Positions 26,110 to 34,606 of a stretch of 64,000 nucleotides of DNA are shown here, one piece after another; within the stretch, counting starts at the first letter, position 1; each line of letters opens with the position of its first letter. The translations under genes and the position numbers were made by a program. The notes beneath the pieces are model-generated. The model saw only the letters and a list, made by a program, of their open reading frames with translations, had not been told where the DNA came from and made no database searches. This DNA comes from Lancefieldella parvula_C (GTDB lineage Bacteria > Actinomycetota > Coriobacteriia > Coriobacteriales > Atopobiaceae): NCBI RefSeq assembly GCF_000758945.1, contig NZ_JRND01000024.1:5604-69603 (forward strand), read 5' to 3'.

Positions 26110-26529
26110 ATGGCTAAGGCAGGTGTTACCAAAAAGACCGACCCAGGTTTGGGTAGGACAGTAGCAAGGTTGTTACAAGAAAGTGGCAAGCGCCAGGTAG
26201 ACCTGTGCGAATTCTCACATTGGTCACGTGCGTATGTCTCTTATATTTGCACCGAGCGCCGTAAGTGGCCTTCATTTGATAAAGCAAAGGTTATCGCTGA
26301 CTTTTTCTCCTTAAGTCTTGATCAACTCTGGGTTGAGCATCTTAAAGATCTTGTTGATGCTGGCGTGGAGCTTACAGAGATGCAGAAGAAGAATTTAGCC
26401 GAGGGTGTTAATCTTCCAAATCCTACTGTTATGCATGACGGAAATGACAATAGAGAATACCTTCAACCTGTTGTTTCCTCGGGGAACGGTTTAGATTACA
26501 CGCTCCCGGAAATTCTTGGCGTCGAATAA
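26110..26529 (+). CDS. XRE-type helix-turn-helix DNA-binding protein
   Basis: 139 residues. A Cro/C1-type HTH occupies about residues 10-65: LGRTVARLLQESGKRQVDLCEF, then WSRAYVSYICTERRKWPSF as recognition helix region, and KAKVIADFFSLSLDQLW closing the bundle. The C-terminal ~70 residues are polar with no known domain. The ATG at 26110 is chosen; an in-frame ATG at 26071 lacks a ribosome site and the sequence between looks non-coding. Likely a local transcription regulator; it lies between the structured-RNA candidate and a small cysteine protein. Confidence 0.8.
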   Translation: MAKAGVTKKTDPGLGRTVARLLQESGKRQVDLCEFSHWSRAYVSYICTERRKWPSFDKAKVIADFFSLSLDQLWVEHLKDLVDAGVELTEMQKKNLAEGVNLPNPTVMHDGNDNREYLQPVVSSGNGLDYTLPEILGVE

Positions 26530-26638
26530 GTATTTTTGACTATTTTTATTGTTTTCAATGCCATACTTGCTGTATACGCGTATGATTCAGCGTTGTTCAG
26601 ATTGCATGGGGCTATCTGAAGAGTAGGAGATGTGCAAG

Positions 26639-26887
26639 ATGGCTGGACTACACTGTTCAGACTGCGCTTTTAGCTCGTTCAAATTTAACGAGGACGCCCA
26701 GATGTATCAGGCGTACTGCTCGCGCGGCTATTTGCTGGCTGATCCACATATCCATGAGCTTTTCGCCATGCACTTTGCTAAGTCTCCAGAGGATTTTGTT
26801 CCCGTCAAAGATCCGTTTAATCGCGAGTATCTAAGGAAGTCATATATCTGCGGAGAATTTATTAAGCGTAAGGATAATTTGGGTTAA
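26639..26887 (+). CDS. Small four-cysteine protein, unknown
   Basis: 82 residues, not recognised. Four cysteines sit in GLHCSDCAF, YCSRGY and YICGEF, a CxxC...C...C pattern that could bind zinc or an iron-sulfur cluster (inference). Aromatic and charged otherwise; no membrane segment. GTAGGAG is about eight bases before ATG 26639; an ATG three codons earlier touches the ribosome site. Ends in a strong terminator, with the HTH gene 110 bases upstream in the same direction. Confidence 0.7.
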   Translation: MAGLHCSDCAFSSFKFNEDAQMYQAYCSRGYLLADPHIHELFAMHFAKSPEDFVPVKDPFNREYLRKSYICGEFIKRKDNLG

Positions 26888-26898
26888 CGGTATGTCTT

Positions 26899-26932
26899 AA
26901 AACCCTGTTATGTAACATAGCAGGGTTTTATT
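26899..26932 (+). terminator. Intrinsic terminator after four-cysteine protein
   Basis: AAAACCCTG / CAGGGTTTT stem, extended by an inner TATG/CATA pairing, with T-rich tail. Confidence 0.85.
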
Positions 26933-27130
26933 ATGCCTCTGACGTGTTTCTCGTCTAATCAATATCAAAGAATTAAGTAAATATCACAAAAGTTGTTATG
27001 TAACGATTATAGATTTCTGCATAATTAGTTAACTTTCTGTTATATGTTCCTCTTAAAACAAGATAGTATTGATTTGGGGGAATCTCCTTATTACAAGGGG
27101 ATTTAAAACATTTATAAAGGAGCGGCAGCA

Positions 27131-27751
27131 ATGTCGAGGCGACCACAAACAGAAAGTTGTGACACACGTCACAAGCTTCTTAAATCCGCAGAGCAAGAGT
27201 TTGCTTTACAGGGATACGATAAAGCTTCACTTCGACAGATTTGTGCACATGCAGGCGTTACCACGGGCGCGCTTTATTTCTTCTTTGATAACAAAGAGGA
27301 CCTCTTTAAGAATGTTTTGATTCCTGTCACTGAAGGCGCAATTCAGATTCTTGAGGATTACAAAGATCATCTGCTGGTCTCTGGCGAAAGAAATCTTGAA
27401 GACACTCCTTTGGGTGATAAAGAAACGCTCGAGAAATTCTTGGACCTTCTGTACGGCAATAGGTACGTGGCGCAGATTCTTGTGAATAATCGAGAAAACC
27501 CACATGTTTCCTATTTCTTTGAAGAGTTGACCGAGGTTATCTCTGCAACCATCAGAGCTATTCTTTATCCTAACGTTACACAGGTTAAACCCTATGATGA
27601 GTTTATTATTACCTGGCTTGCTCAAACTGAAATGACCACCATTGTCAATATTCTTAAAAATGATGAGACTCGTGAAGAGGCTGACGGTCACATAAATTCA
27701 GCAGTAATGTTTACGCAAGGTGGCATCAAGGCTTTAGTTGCAGAGCATTAA
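27131..27751 (+). CDS. TetR-family transcriptional regulator
   Basis: 206 residues. The N-terminal TetR HTH is typical: RHKLLKSAEQEFALQGYDKASLRQICAHAGVTTGALYFFFDNKEDLF. The C-terminal ~140 residues form the variable ligand and dimer domain. AAAGGAG lies nine to ten bases before the ATG. It precedes a lipoprotein gene in the same direction by 85 bases; no efflux pump adjoins, so the target is not evident. Confidence 0.92.
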   Translation: MSRRPQTESCDTRHKLLKSAEQEFALQGYDKASLRQICAHAGVTTGALYFFFDNKEDLFKNVLIPVTEGAIQILEDYKDHLLVSGERNLEDTPLGDKETLEKFLDLLYGNRYVAQILVNNRENPHVSYFFEELTEVISATIRAILYPNVTQVKPYDEFIITWLAQTEMTTIVNILKNDETREEADGHINSAVMFTQGGIKALVAEH

Positions 27752-27836
27752 GTGTTCATCTATGCATAAAAATTGACAATATCTACTTATTTCCGTTATC
27801 CTCTTACAAGGTATAAATCACCCGAAGGAGACCTTT

Positions 27837-28451
27837 ATGAAGTTCAATAAGCTCGGCCTCGTAGCAGCATCCGCTTCTGCCGTTCTTGCACTTGCTGGCT
27901 GCAATCTTATTCCAAATCTTGCTGATCCAGGAACCACTACTGGCGGTGGTCAGCAGCAACAGCAGCAACAGCAGACTGCACCTGATGCAAATACCGCAAC
28001 CAAGCCTTCAGATACTCGTGCTGGTGACTCTGACTCTAAGGACCTCTATAACACTCTGATGGATAAGCACAACACTTCAGAGCAGGTTACCAACGTTCAG
28101 AAGTACGTTGATGATATTAAGAAGACTGGCGATAAGACTGAGGTTCTTATCGACACCGATAAGATTACCGTTACCGTTACCGGCATTGGTGTTGACTTTG
28201 AGAACTCCAACGGCTATCTGGTTGAGGTTGTTAACAAGACCGATACCAACATCTTCATTCAGACCACCGACACCGCTATTGGCAAGGATGAGCTGAGCTT
28301 GTTTGTTAACGCAGCTCCTAACGCAACTACCAAGGGCTTTGCATTCTTTGACCCAGGTGTAAAGATGGATCCATCCGCAACTGTTCGTGGTACCATCCTT
28401 GCTCTTTATGGTTCTGATTACAGCATGGATTCCTTCAGTGTTATGTTCTAA
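27837..28451 (+). CDS. Lipoprotein of unknown function
   Basis: 204 residues. A signal peptide with lipobox (LALAGC, Cys at residue 22) sends it to the outer face of the membrane. A Gly/Gln linker with eight consecutive Gln follows. The last ~120 residues look like a beta-sandwich (DKITVTVTGIGVDFENSNGYLVEVVNK, then an aromatic FAFFDPG), similar in style to Ig-like domains of Gram-positive lipoproteins that bind ligands or proteins. AAGGAGA lies eight bases before the ATG. Terminator follows. Confidence 0.8.
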   Translation: MKFNKLGLVAASASAVLALAGCNLIPNLADPGTTTGGGQQQQQQQQTAPDANTATKPSDTRAGDSDSKDLYNTLMDKHNTSEQVTNVQKYVDDIKKTGDKTEVLIDTDKITVTVTGIGVDFENSNGYLVEVVNKTDTNIFIQTTDTAIGKDELSLFVNAAPNATTKGFAFFDPGVKMDPSATVRGTILALYGSDYSMDSFSVMF

Positions 28452-28474
28452 GTTTTATTTAGTTCATTGACTGC

Positions 28475-28505
28475 AAAGGCTCAGCTTTTCAGCTGAGCCT
28501 TTTTT
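28475..28505 (+). terminator. Intrinsic terminator after lipoprotein
   Basis: AAAGGCTCAGCT / AGCTGAGCCTTT stem with short loop and T run. Confidence 0.9.
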
Positions 28506-28627
28506 GTTAGCGAGAAACCCCGTCAAAAGCAGTTAAATAAGTCAGTGTTGAGGTTATTAGAATCCATTAGACTATAGAGTTGTTAGCTATTAGAAAAGCA
28601 TGTATGCACTGCATATAAGGAGCTACG

Positions 28628-29626
28628 ATGCTAGATTTAGATAAAAACACAGACAGGTCATATAACGATCTTATCTTCTTAAAACCTCTTTTTCACAACA
28701 AAATTTGGGGCGGTAGAAGGCTTGCTGAAGAGTATGGTTACGACATCCCCGAAGGCTCAGTAGGAGAGTGCTGGGCGATTAGTGCACATCCTAGTGGAGA
28801 CTGTGAAGTTGCCTCTGGTGCATATGCTGGCAAAACTCTTTCTGAGCTTTGGTCAACGCATCGAGAGCTTTTTGGTAATGCAGAGGGAGACCGTTTCCCA
28901 CTTCTCATTAAAATTCTTGATGCAAAAGATGACCTCTCTGTTCAGGTTCATCCAGATGACACGTACGCAGCAGAACACGAGAATGGTTCTCTGGGAAAGT
29001 CTGAGTGCTGGTATATTCTTGATGCAAAAGAGAATGGCGATATTGTTGTAGGACAAAATGCCTCCTCAAAAGAAGAGTTTGCAGCCATGGTTGAGCAGGG
29101 AAAGTGGTCTGAACTGCTCAATTACGTTCCTATCAAGGCTGGAGATTTCTTTAGGATTGATCCTGGAACCGTTCATGCCATTAGAACAGGCACGCTTATT
29201 CTTGAAACTCAGCAGAGCTCCGATATTACGTATCGTGTGTATGACTATGATCGTTTGGGAGACGATGGCAAGCCTCGTGATTTACATCTGGCACAGAGCT
29301 TAGAGGTTATTGATTACGCTCAGGAAGCTCCAACATCTGGAGAAATCACAGCTCCAGAAATTGACGGCAAAACTGAGCTTATGAGTTGCAAGTATTTCTC
29401 GGTAGAAAAATACGAGATTCATGAGGCAAAAACTATTTCTCAGCCATGGCCGTTTATGTGCGTAAGTGTCATTGAGGGAGAAGGTACGGTTTGCGCTGAC
29501 GGCGGCAACGGAGTAGAGCATAGGATTTGCAAGGGCTCACATTTTATTGCACCTGCGTCTTCTGGTAGCCTGCGCTTTACGGGTACTATGACGTTGATTA
29601 CCTCTCATCTTCCTCATACAAAGTAG
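28628..29626 (+). CDS. manA: Mannose-6-phosphate isomerase, class I
   Basis: 332 residues, the short Firmicutes/Coriobacteria form. It starts PLFHNKIWGG and holds the zinc ligands in VQVHPDDTYA, the Glu of GKSECWYIL and the late His of PGTVHAIRTG; ETQQSSDITYRVYDYDR is the conserved C-terminal loop. It converts mannose-6-phosphate to fructose-6-phosphate in the cytosol, linking mannose use to glycolysis and to GDP-mannose. AAGGAG is six bases before the ATG. Monocistronic between two lipoprotein genes. Confidence 0.95.
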   Translation: MLDLDKNTDRSYNDLIFLKPLFHNKIWGGRRLAEEYGYDIPEGSVGECWAISAHPSGDCEVASGAYAGKTLSELWSTHRELFGNAEGDRFPLLIKILDAKDDLSVQVHPDDTYAAEHENGSLGKSECWYILDAKENGDIVVGQNASSKEEFAAMVEQGKWSELLNYVPIKAGDFFRIDPGTVHAIRTGTLILETQQSSDITYRVYDYDRLGDDGKPRDLHLAQSLEVIDYAQEAPTSGEITAPEIDGKTELMSCKYFSVEKYEIHEAKTISQPWPFMCVSVIEGEGTVCADGGNGVEHRICKGSHFIAPASSGSLRFTGTMTLITSHLPHTK

Positions 29627-29725
29627 GATGATACATAAGTCGAATACAGTTTAATTTGTAACATTTGACTCGTTTCAAGTAGAATATAAAAAGTTGAGCC
29701 TTTTATACGTTTATAGGAGGAACGT

Positions 29726-30925
29726 ATGAATAAAGAGATGATTACTCGTCGCGCTTTTGCGGGATTGGCTGCAGGCGGTGCTGCCAGCACGCTTGCTGCT
29801 TGTAATAGTGACGTGATGCAGGCAATCTTAAACCCTGATTCTATTCTTGGTGGAGCTGGTCAAGATCCTCAGAATGGCGGTCAAGGCGGTACTGGTGATG
29901 CACCTTCTCAGTCAGAATTTGTAAAGCTTGAGGAGACTCCAGATAATCCAACGCTAACCGGAGATTTTTCTAAGATTATTACTGGCGTCTGGTGTGTTGA
30001 CGATGGTGTTGGAACTAAAGGTGGATCAAAGGAAGGCAAAACCTTTGACCATGGTGGCATGCTTAATCAGGGCTATAACGATGGAACCGTTCTTTACTAT
30101 TCATTCAAAGAAGACGGCACTTTCTTCATGCATAATTTTAAAGGTGTGAAGAATGATGGTAAGTGGGAAGCAAAAGGAACTATTGCCATTCAATGTACGT
30201 ATGATGATGGCGATAGTGTGCCAATGCTTTTTGATAAGGACGACAACAACTATCTGAAGTACAGTGATGCCAAGAGTGAGATTACGTTTAATTTCAAAAA
30301 ACTTTCTGACAATCCAGACGATACTTCACAGATAGCTTATATTGAAGGACAGGTAATCAATTTTGCTGCCACCATTCCTGGTACGTATTATCTCTTTGGC
30401 TTGCACTATGCAGATGGTTCTAAAGAAGATTTGACCAGTGATCAGATTGAGTCTATGAATAAGGGTTCTGGCGGAGCGTATACCTTCTCTGCTCATAAGG
30501 ATGGAGCTGCTGCACTGTTCTATCCAGACGGTAGCGTTTCTCCTATTCAGATTGTTGCAGAAGAGCCTTCGGCAGATGGTCTTTCTTTCCCCATTCTTGC
30601 TCAGGGCTTTTCAGAAACTGAACAGATATCTAAGTCTGTTCTATACACTACTGCGGAAAATAAAAAGCTTCTCAGTATTGATGCTCCTGGATTTACTCTT
30701 AAGTTTGCCCTCCTTAATCACCGTGAGGATGATTGGGCTAAATATGAGTATCCACCAAAGGCAGAGTTCCCTTGGCAACCAGATGGTAAGGGTGGCTATA
30801 AGCTAGTAACTCCTACTTCTTCTGGTTCTGGCGGTAGCTCTTCAGGAAATGGCGGCAGCTCATCTGGAAATGGTGGTAGCTCCTCAGGAAATGGCGGCGG
30901 CAAGGGCGGCTCAGGTAAGAAATAA
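29726..30925 (+). CDS. Twin-arginine lipoprotein of unknown function
   Basis: 399 residues. The N-terminus ITRRAFAGLAAGGAASTLAAC combines a twin-arginine motif and a lipobox (Cys at about residue 26), so it is probably exported folded through Tat and lipid-anchored. The middle (~70-350) has two similar beta-rich halves (FDHGGMLNQGYNDGTVLYYSF; YTFSAHKDGAAALFYPDGS), with no named family recognised. The tail is a Gly/Ser/Asn repeat ending in basic residues (GGGKGGSGKK). GGAGGA lies six bases before the ATG. Ends in a bidirectional terminator. Confidence 0.8.
   Translation: MNKEMITRRAFAGLAAGGAASTLAACNSDVMQAILNPDSILGGAGQDPQNGGQGGTGDAPSQSEFVKLEETPDNPTLTGDFSKIITGVWCVDDGVGTKGGSKEGKTFDHGGMLNQGYNDGTVLYYSFKEDGTFFMHNFKGVKNDGKWEAKGTIAIQCTYDDGDSVPMLFDKDDNNYLKYSDAKSEITFNFKKLSDNPDDTSQIAYIEGQVINFAATIPGTYYLFGLHYADGSKEDLTSDQIESMNKGSGGAYTFSAHKDGAAALFYPDGSVSPIQIVAEEPSADGLSFPILAQGFSETEQISKSVLYTTAENKKLLSIDAPGFTLKFALLNHREDDWAKYEYPPKAEFPWQPDGKGGYKLVTPTSSGSGGSSSGNGGSSSGNGGSSSGNGGGKGGSGKK
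30823..30899 (+). repeat. 24-bp tandem repeat coding a Gly/Ser tail
   Basis: Three units of 24 bp (core GGCAGCTCATCTGGAAATGG) encode SSSGNGG-type repeats at the lipoprotein C-terminus. Confidence 0.85.
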
Positions 30926-30951
30926 CCCAGCCTTTTCTGGTTTCTTTTACT

Positions 30952-30990
30952 AACAAAAAAGCAGGCATATGATATGCCTGCTTTTTTGTT
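30952..30990. terminator. Bidirectional terminator, lipoprotein / mscL
   Basis: An 18-bp perfect stem (AACAAAAAAGCAGGCATA and its complement) with a 3-base loop, flanked by A and T runs, between convergent genes. Confidence 0.95.
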
Positions 30991-31020
30991 GCCAACTTTT
31001 ACATGTGTAAAAGGGCGGTG

Positions 31021-31044
31021 ATGTAAAGCTTAGTGTAAAGCTTA
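31021..31044. repeat. 12-bp tandem duplication over the mscL stop
   Basis: ATGTAAAGCTTA is followed directly by GTGTAAAGCTTA. The right copy holds the mscL stop codon (minus strand) and the left copy repeats it downstream. Confidence 0.75.
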
Positions 31045-31491
31045 CGCAGCGTGTGCGCCGCCCTCAATCTCACCAGTGCAGTGTGGGCAGCGAGTTGCGC
31101 CTTCCTTAACCTCTTCAAGGCAGTGTGGGCAGTGTGGAGCTGTAACCTCTTCACCAGCTTCTTCTTCGTCCTTCTTAAGCTTGGAAGCCTTCATGAACTT
31201 ATTGAGGGCCTTAACCATGCAGAAGACAATGAATGCAATGATCAGGAAGTTGATGATTGCGCTGATAAACGCACCAAAGTCAATGCCGTTCTGGGTGCCA
31301 GGAACTGGAATAGAAAGACCAGAAACCTCGGTGCCACCGCCAGAGATCAGCTTAATAAATGGGTTGATGATGTCATTGACAAGGGAGGTAACAATAGCGG
31401 TAAATGCGCCGCCAATGATGATACCAATAGCCATGTCCATAACATTGCCCTGCTGGATAAACTCTTTAAACTCCTCGACAAACTTTTTCAT
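31042..31491 (-). CDS. mscL: Large-conductance mechanosensitive channel with zinc ribbon
   Basis: 149 residues. The MscL core is clear: EFKEFIQQGNVMDMAIGIIIGGAF (first membrane helix with the gate) and FGAFISAIINFLIIAFIVFCMV (second helix). The channel opens under membrane tension and releases solutes in hypo-osmotic shock. The C-terminal bundle is followed by a zinc-ribbon tail, CPHCLEEVKEGATRCPHC, absent in E. coli MscL but seen in other Gram-positive forms. The gene is 61 bases downstream of the M32 carboxypeptidase in the same direction. Confidence 0.95.
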   Translation of the reverse strand: MKKFVEEFKEFIQQGNVMDMAIGIIIGGAFTAIVTSLVNDIINPFIKLISGGGTEVSGLSIPVPGTQNGIDFGAFISAIINFLIIAFIVFCMVKALNKFMKASKLKKDEEEAGEEVTAPHCPHCLEEVKEGATRCPHCTGEIEGGAHAA

Positions 31492-31552
31492 TTCATCCCT
31501 TTCGTGTAGTTAATAGAGGACAGGTATTTCTACTCGCGCCTACGGCGTGCGC

Positions 31553-33109
31553 TTATGCGCTGGCCAGACCATAGATGCGAGAGTATTTATCAGTTAGATA
31601 CTTGGTGTAGTAGTGGACGTCAAAAGGCTCACCGCATGCACCCAAGATAAGCTCCTTAGAGTCCTTTGCTCGGCCCCAGGTCCAAATGCGACTGCCCAGC
31701 CACTCTTTGATAGGTGCTAGGTCTCCTGATGCACAGACGGCGTCAAAGTCCATGCCCTCAGCAATCATGGCGTGCTTGTACTGTGCGCCATAAGCGCTGC
31801 CAAGAGCATAGGTTGGGAAGTAGCCAAACTCACCCCATGACCAGTGAACATCCTGAAGAGCGCCTTCGGTGTTGTTTGGAACCGTAACGCCCAGGTACTG
31901 CTTGTACTTCTCGGCCCAAAGAGCTGGAACGTCCTTTGCAGTAATCTCGCCAGAAAGGAGTGCCTGCTCCATTTCGTAACGGATGAGGATGTGCAGAGGA
32001 TAGGTGAGCTCGTCCGCCTCAGTGCGGATGAGACTTGGCTGTACCTTATTAGCTGCCGAGAAGAGCTGGAAGGCAGTGACACGATTCAGCTGGCCAGGGA
32101 AATGCTTGCGCATAAGCTGAATAAGAGGCTCAGCAAAAGCCTCAGAAAGGCCAACGTAGTTCTCAAAGAACCTAGACTGGGACTCGTGCATACCCATAGA
32201 AGTACCAGTGCTCAGAGAGGTAAAGCGGTACTCCCAGTTAATGCCCTGCTCGTAGAGGGCGTGACCGTTCTCATGCAGCATGGAATAGACATTGGAGAGA
32301 ACGTTATTCTCGTAAGCGTGGCTGGCAACCATAACAAAGCCGATACCAGGGCCACCGGTGTAAGGGTGCTCAGTTTTACCAAGCCAATAAGCGTCCTCGT
32401 CAAGACCCTGAAGCTTTACCAGGTCTTTTGCAAGGTCCCACTGACGGTTGACATCAAACTTACCCTCAAGAGGTTTGGTGCTTGGTTGGCGCTTAGAAGC
32501 CATACAATCGGCAACTAGAGGAACTACCACTTCTTTAACGTTATTGAAGAAGGTGTTGTAGAACTCTCTGTTGGTGCCGTGCTCAAAATCGCTGAGTAAG
32601 AGATCATATGGGTCTTTGGAAGCATCACGTGCCTGGCACATCTCTTTGCGAAGCTCAATTAAGCTATCCAGCTTTGGAGCAAAGAGTGACCAGTCATCGC
32701 TGTTCTTTGCCTGCTCCCAGACCTCATTAGCCTCTGTGGTAAGACGAACAAAGTTGCTCTGAAGCTCAACAGGTACATCTACCAGCTGGCTTCTATCGCG
32801 ACGAAGAATTTTAACTTGTGCGCGATGAGTCTCATCAAGTAGGGCGCGGTTCTCGTGAAGTCTATCAAGCAGTGCGCCAACAGCAGGATCACAGAAGGTC
32901 TCCTGGACCTGCTCGCCAAGGATTGCCAGGGCTTCTCCGCGCTCTTCAGCAGCCTTTTTTGGATCAATGCATGGTCCAAAAGAGCCAATCTCATTAGCTG
33001 CGTAGTTGAGAGCAAAGAGCTTCTTCTCAAGTTCATCAAGTTTAGCGATATCATCGCGGGGATTTGAAAGCGCTGCGTTCAGTTCAACAGTGTTATGTGC
33101 GCTGTCCAT
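31553..33109 (-). CDS. M32 family metallocarboxypeptidase
   Basis: 518 residues, family length. The catalytic zinc motif HExxH is MLHENGHALYEQG (around residue 270), followed by the third ligand in the helix MHESQSRFFENYVG; IRTEADELTYPLHILIRYEMEQ is the conserved C-terminal segment. These enzymes remove C-terminal amino acids of broad type from peptides in the cytosol, here probably for peptide nutrition. A purine-rich GAGAGGA precedes the ATG. Probably expressed with mscL. Confidence 0.94.
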   Translation of the reverse strand: MDSAHNTVELNAALSNPRDDIAKLDELEKKLFALNYAANEIGSFGPCIDPKKAAEERGEALAILGEQVQETFCDPAVGALLDRLHENRALLDETHRAQVKILRRDRSQLVDVPVELQSNFVRLTTEANEVWEQAKNSDDWSLFAPKLDSLIELRKEMCQARDASKDPYDLLLSDFEHGTNREFYNTFFNNVKEVVVPLVADCMASKRQPSTKPLEGKFDVNRQWDLAKDLVKLQGLDEDAYWLGKTEHPYTGGPGIGFVMVASHAYENNVLSNVYSMLHENGHALYEQGINWEYRFTSLSTGTSMGMHESQSRFFENYVGLSEAFAEPLIQLMRKHFPGQLNRVTAFQLFSAANKVQPSLIRTEADELTYPLHILIRYEMEQALLSGEITAKDVPALWAEKYKQYLGVTVPNNTEGALQDVHWSWGEFGYFPTYALGSAYGAQYKHAMIAEGMDFDAVCASGDLAPIKEWLGSRIWTWGRAKDSKELILGACGEPFDVHYYTKYLTDKYSRIYGLASA

Positions 33110-33305
33110 AAAAATCCTCTCTACAAAATTTAGGAGCGACCAGTATGTTTGCCGGTTATATGTAACCGTTTAGCAATTGCGTCATATTTTACCCTGTAAT
33201 TTATTGATATTTGAGCGATACTAAAAAGACTACGTCCTAAAACAATAAGTACATTTTTTCGGCACAATTTTTGCCCAAAGATGGCTTGTAAGGAGTAAGA
33301 GTTCT

Positions 33306-34604
33306 ATGGATGACAGCAGAATCTCGTTTGACGTATGGAGTGATCTTTACGCAGATCGCGTTCAAACCATGCGAAAAAGCGAAGTACGAGATTTGTTTGC
33401 GGCCCTGTCTCGTCCAGGTGTCATTGCGCTGTCTGGTGGTCTGCCAGACATTTCTTCGCTGCCACTTGACCAGGTTGCAGAGTGCGCTCGACGCTGCGTT
33501 GCTGTTGAGGGACTTAGGTCTCTTCAGTACGGCAACTCCGATGGCCGTATTGAGTGCAGAAGGACCATCTGCAAGATTTTAGCTGCTCAGGGCGTCGAGG
33601 CCGATCCTGACGAGATGATTTTGACTTCTGGTTCTCAACAGGCGCTTGATTTCTTAGGACGCGTCTTCTTAAACCCTGGAGATGACGTTATTTGTGAGGG
33701 TCCAAGCTATCTTGGCGCGTTCCAGGCGTTTTCTGCATACGAGCCTACTGTTCACACCATTGATATGGACGAAGAAGGCATTAGGACAGATCTTCTCGAG
33801 ACAAAGCTTAAAGAGCTTGCAGACCAAGGCAGAAAGCCTAAGTTCATCTACGTTATTCCTAACTTTAACAATCCTGCCGGCATCACCATGTCTATGCCAA
33901 GGCGCCTCCGTCTTCTTGAGCTGGCTCGCCAGTACAACATCCCTGTTGTTGAGGATGATCCGTATGGCCTTATCCGCTTTGAGGGAGAAGATCTAACACG
34001 CCTTAAGACGCTTGATCCAAATGTCATTTATTTGGGAACCACGTCAAAGATTTTTGCCCCTGGACTGCGTCTTGCATGGATGGTTGCACCTCGTCACTTC
34101 CTTGAGCGCATCAACCTTGCTAAGTCTGGCTCTGATCTGTGTACCAGCCCCTTTAACATGATTCTTGCTGAGCACTACTTCAATGAGGTTGATTGGCAAG
34201 CAGCGCTTGAGGTGTCTAAGTCTCGCTATAAAGAGAGAAAAGACGCCATGCTGGCTGCGCTTGCGGAGTTCTTCCCCAAAGACGTTACCTGGACTAAGCC
34301 AGAGGGCGGTTTGTTCCTGTGGGTAACCTTCCCGCCATACCTCAACACTGAGCAGTTGCTTCCTCGTGCAATCGAAGAGGGAGTTGCCTTTGTACCAGGT
34401 GTTTATTGCTATCCTGACCAGCGTATTAGTTCAAGTATGCGCCTGTGCTACTCATTTGAGACGCCAGAGCGCATCCACGAGGCAATCCGCAGGCTGTCTT
34501 TGTGCGTCCAAGATCGCATGGCGCTGTATCGCGCATTCCTAGAGGCGGGCGCTCTACCTGAGTCTTCTCATTCTGAATCTCAATCCTCTGCAAGGGAGTG
34601 TTAA
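33306..34604 (+). CDS. PLP-dependent aminotransferase, 2-aminoadipate/MocR-like class
   Basis: 432 residues. A fold-type I aminotransferase with GGLPDISSLP at the N-terminus, YGNSDGRIECRRTI, NFNNPAGITMS, EDDPYG and the Schiff-base lysine in LGTTSKIFAPGLRLAWM. It is closest in style to stand-alone members related to MocR (2-aminoadipate, aromatic or branched-chain transaminases), without the GntR HTH. The amino-acid substrate cannot be fixed. The start codon has AAGGAG eight bases upstream. The Ddl-like gene begins two bases after its stop, so they are co-transcribed. Confidence 0.88.
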   Translation: MDDSRISFDVWSDLYADRVQTMRKSEVRDLFAALSRPGVIALSGGLPDISSLPLDQVAECARRCVAVEGLRSLQYGNSDGRIECRRTICKILAAQGVEADPDEMILTSGSQQALDFLGRVFLNPGDDVICEGPSYLGAFQAFSAYEPTVHTIDMDEEGIRTDLLETKLKELADQGRKPKFIYVIPNFNNPAGITMSMPRRLRLLELARQYNIPVVEDDPYGLIRFEGEDLTRLKTLDPNVIYLGTTSKIFAPGLRLAWMVAPRHFLERINLAKSGSDLCTSPFNMILAEHYFNEVDWQAALEVSKSRYKERKDAMLAALAEFFPKDVTWTKPEGGLFLWVTFPPYLNTEQLLPRAIEEGVAFVPGVYCYPDQRISSSMRLCYSFETPERIHEAIRRLSLCVQDRMALYRAFLEAGALPESSHSESQSSAREC

Positions 34605-34606
34605 GT

